Part shown: positions 63,755 through 64,000 of the stretch, one piece after another
Position numbering within the stretch: the first letter of the stretch is position 1
Layout of the letters: every line of letters starts with the position of its first letter
From: Pseudomonas sp. B21-028
GTDB taxonomy: Bacteria; Pseudomonadota; Gammaproteobacteria; Pseudomonadales; Pseudomonadaceae
Assembly (NCBI RefSeq): GCF_024749045.1
Contig: NZ_CP087184.1
Span: forward strand, 4,588,001 to 4,652,000
DNA length: 64,000 bases
Direction: 5' to 3'
The notes under the pieces: generated by a model
What the model was told of the DNA's origin: nothing
What the model saw: only the letters and a program-made list of their open reading frames with translations
Databases searched by the model: none
Program-made: the position numbers and the translations under genes

Positions 63755-64000
63755 TCAAACATCCAATAACGCGCGGGCAAGGGTCTGCAGTTTACGGGTG
63801 AGCGGCCCGGCCGACCAGCGCGTCGAACCGCATGCGCGTACCGGCCACACGCCATACACGCTGTTGCAGACAAAGACCTCATCGGCCTGGTGCAGCTGCT
63901 CGAGGCGGATATCGGTCACTTGCGTGGCGATGCCCTGTGACTCGGCTTGAAACAATAATTCGGCACGCATTACGCCAGCCACGCCGCACCGGCTCAGATC
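63755..64000 (-). CDS. pabC: Aminodeoxychorismate lyase (C-terminal part)
   Basis: The frame continues past base 64000, so the start is outside. 81 residues are visible: DLSRCGVAGVMRAELLFQA, VFVCNSVYGVWPVR and the terminal SAGPLTRKLQTLARALLDV, matching the end of fold-type IV PLP lyases. Converts aminodeoxychorismate to p-aminobenzoate and pyruvate, the step after PabB at the left end of the window. Same operon order as P. aeruginosa pabC-mltG-tmk-holB-pilZ. Confidence 0.9.
   Translation of the reverse strand, partial: DLSRCGVAGVMRAELLFQAESQGIATQVTDIRLEQLHQADEVFVCNSVYGVWPVRACGSTRWSAGPLTRKLQTLARALLDV

Overview
The window is a stretch of a GC-rich Pseudomonas chromosome, most likely from the P. 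fluorescens group. The gene order matches blocks known from pseudomonads: pabB-thrH-cysH, etfBA facing the ETF-quinone oxidoreductase gene, and TetR gene-rgsA-tatD-pilZ-holB-tmk-mltG-pabC. Dispersed REP-type palindromes typical of this group (core GGGAGCGAGCCTGCTCGCGA) lie in most gaps, with two further inverted-repeat families. Coding density is high. I see no transposase, integrase, phage module, CRISPR array or rRNA. The one tRNA is tRNA-Ser(GGA).

Layout. 1-1.6 kb: 3' end of an ATP-grasp gene whose tail is tandemly repeated (period 322-323 bp). 1.7-4.7 kb: folate (pabB), serine/threonine (thrH) and sulfate reduction (cysH). 4.9-7.5 kb: NCS1 permease and hydantoin-racemase-like protein behind a candidate sigma54 promoter. 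7.6-15 kb: LysR/SDR pair, HAD phosphatase, small secreted or disordered proteins, hybrid sensor kinase. 15-19.3 kb: membrane proteins and two gene remnants, then tRNA-Ser. 19.5-26.7 kb: crotonase, acyltransferase, CorA, amidotransferase, and a FadB/J-type plus thiolase beta-oxidation pair. 27-35.5 kb: cytochrome c, transglutaminase with the stub of its usual alpha-E partner, RraB, START protein, MocR regulator, and an OmpA/DUF4398/solute-binding operon. 35.6-39.5 kb: electron transfer flavoprotein genes. 39.7-41.8 kb: AraC regulator and zinc alcohol dehydrogenase. 41.9-56 kb: sugar region. 56-64 kb: housekeeping genes.

The sugar region is the most coherent system. An AraFGH-type ABC importer, a sugar 1-dehydrogenase (SDR) and an SMP-30 lactonase lie near dgoK-dgoA-dgoD, a galactonate-type MFS transporter and an IclR regulator. 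Together these cover every step of oxidative (De Ley-Doudoroff) D-galactose breakdown to pyruvate and glyceraldehyde 3-phosphate. The dgo and SDR transcription units start from near-duplicate promoter cassettes with the same 15-bp palindrome, TCCCA-N5-TGGGA. A second shared element (AATCATCATAYGAT) lies at the gntR and araF promoters. The SDR cassette is followed by a 43-codon leader ORF that overlaps the SDR start. The pathway enzymes are known families; the shared regulatory wiring is what I would examine first.

Start codons were chosen from Shine-Dalgarno spacing and family lengths. Functions come from motifs read by eye; no database search was possible.
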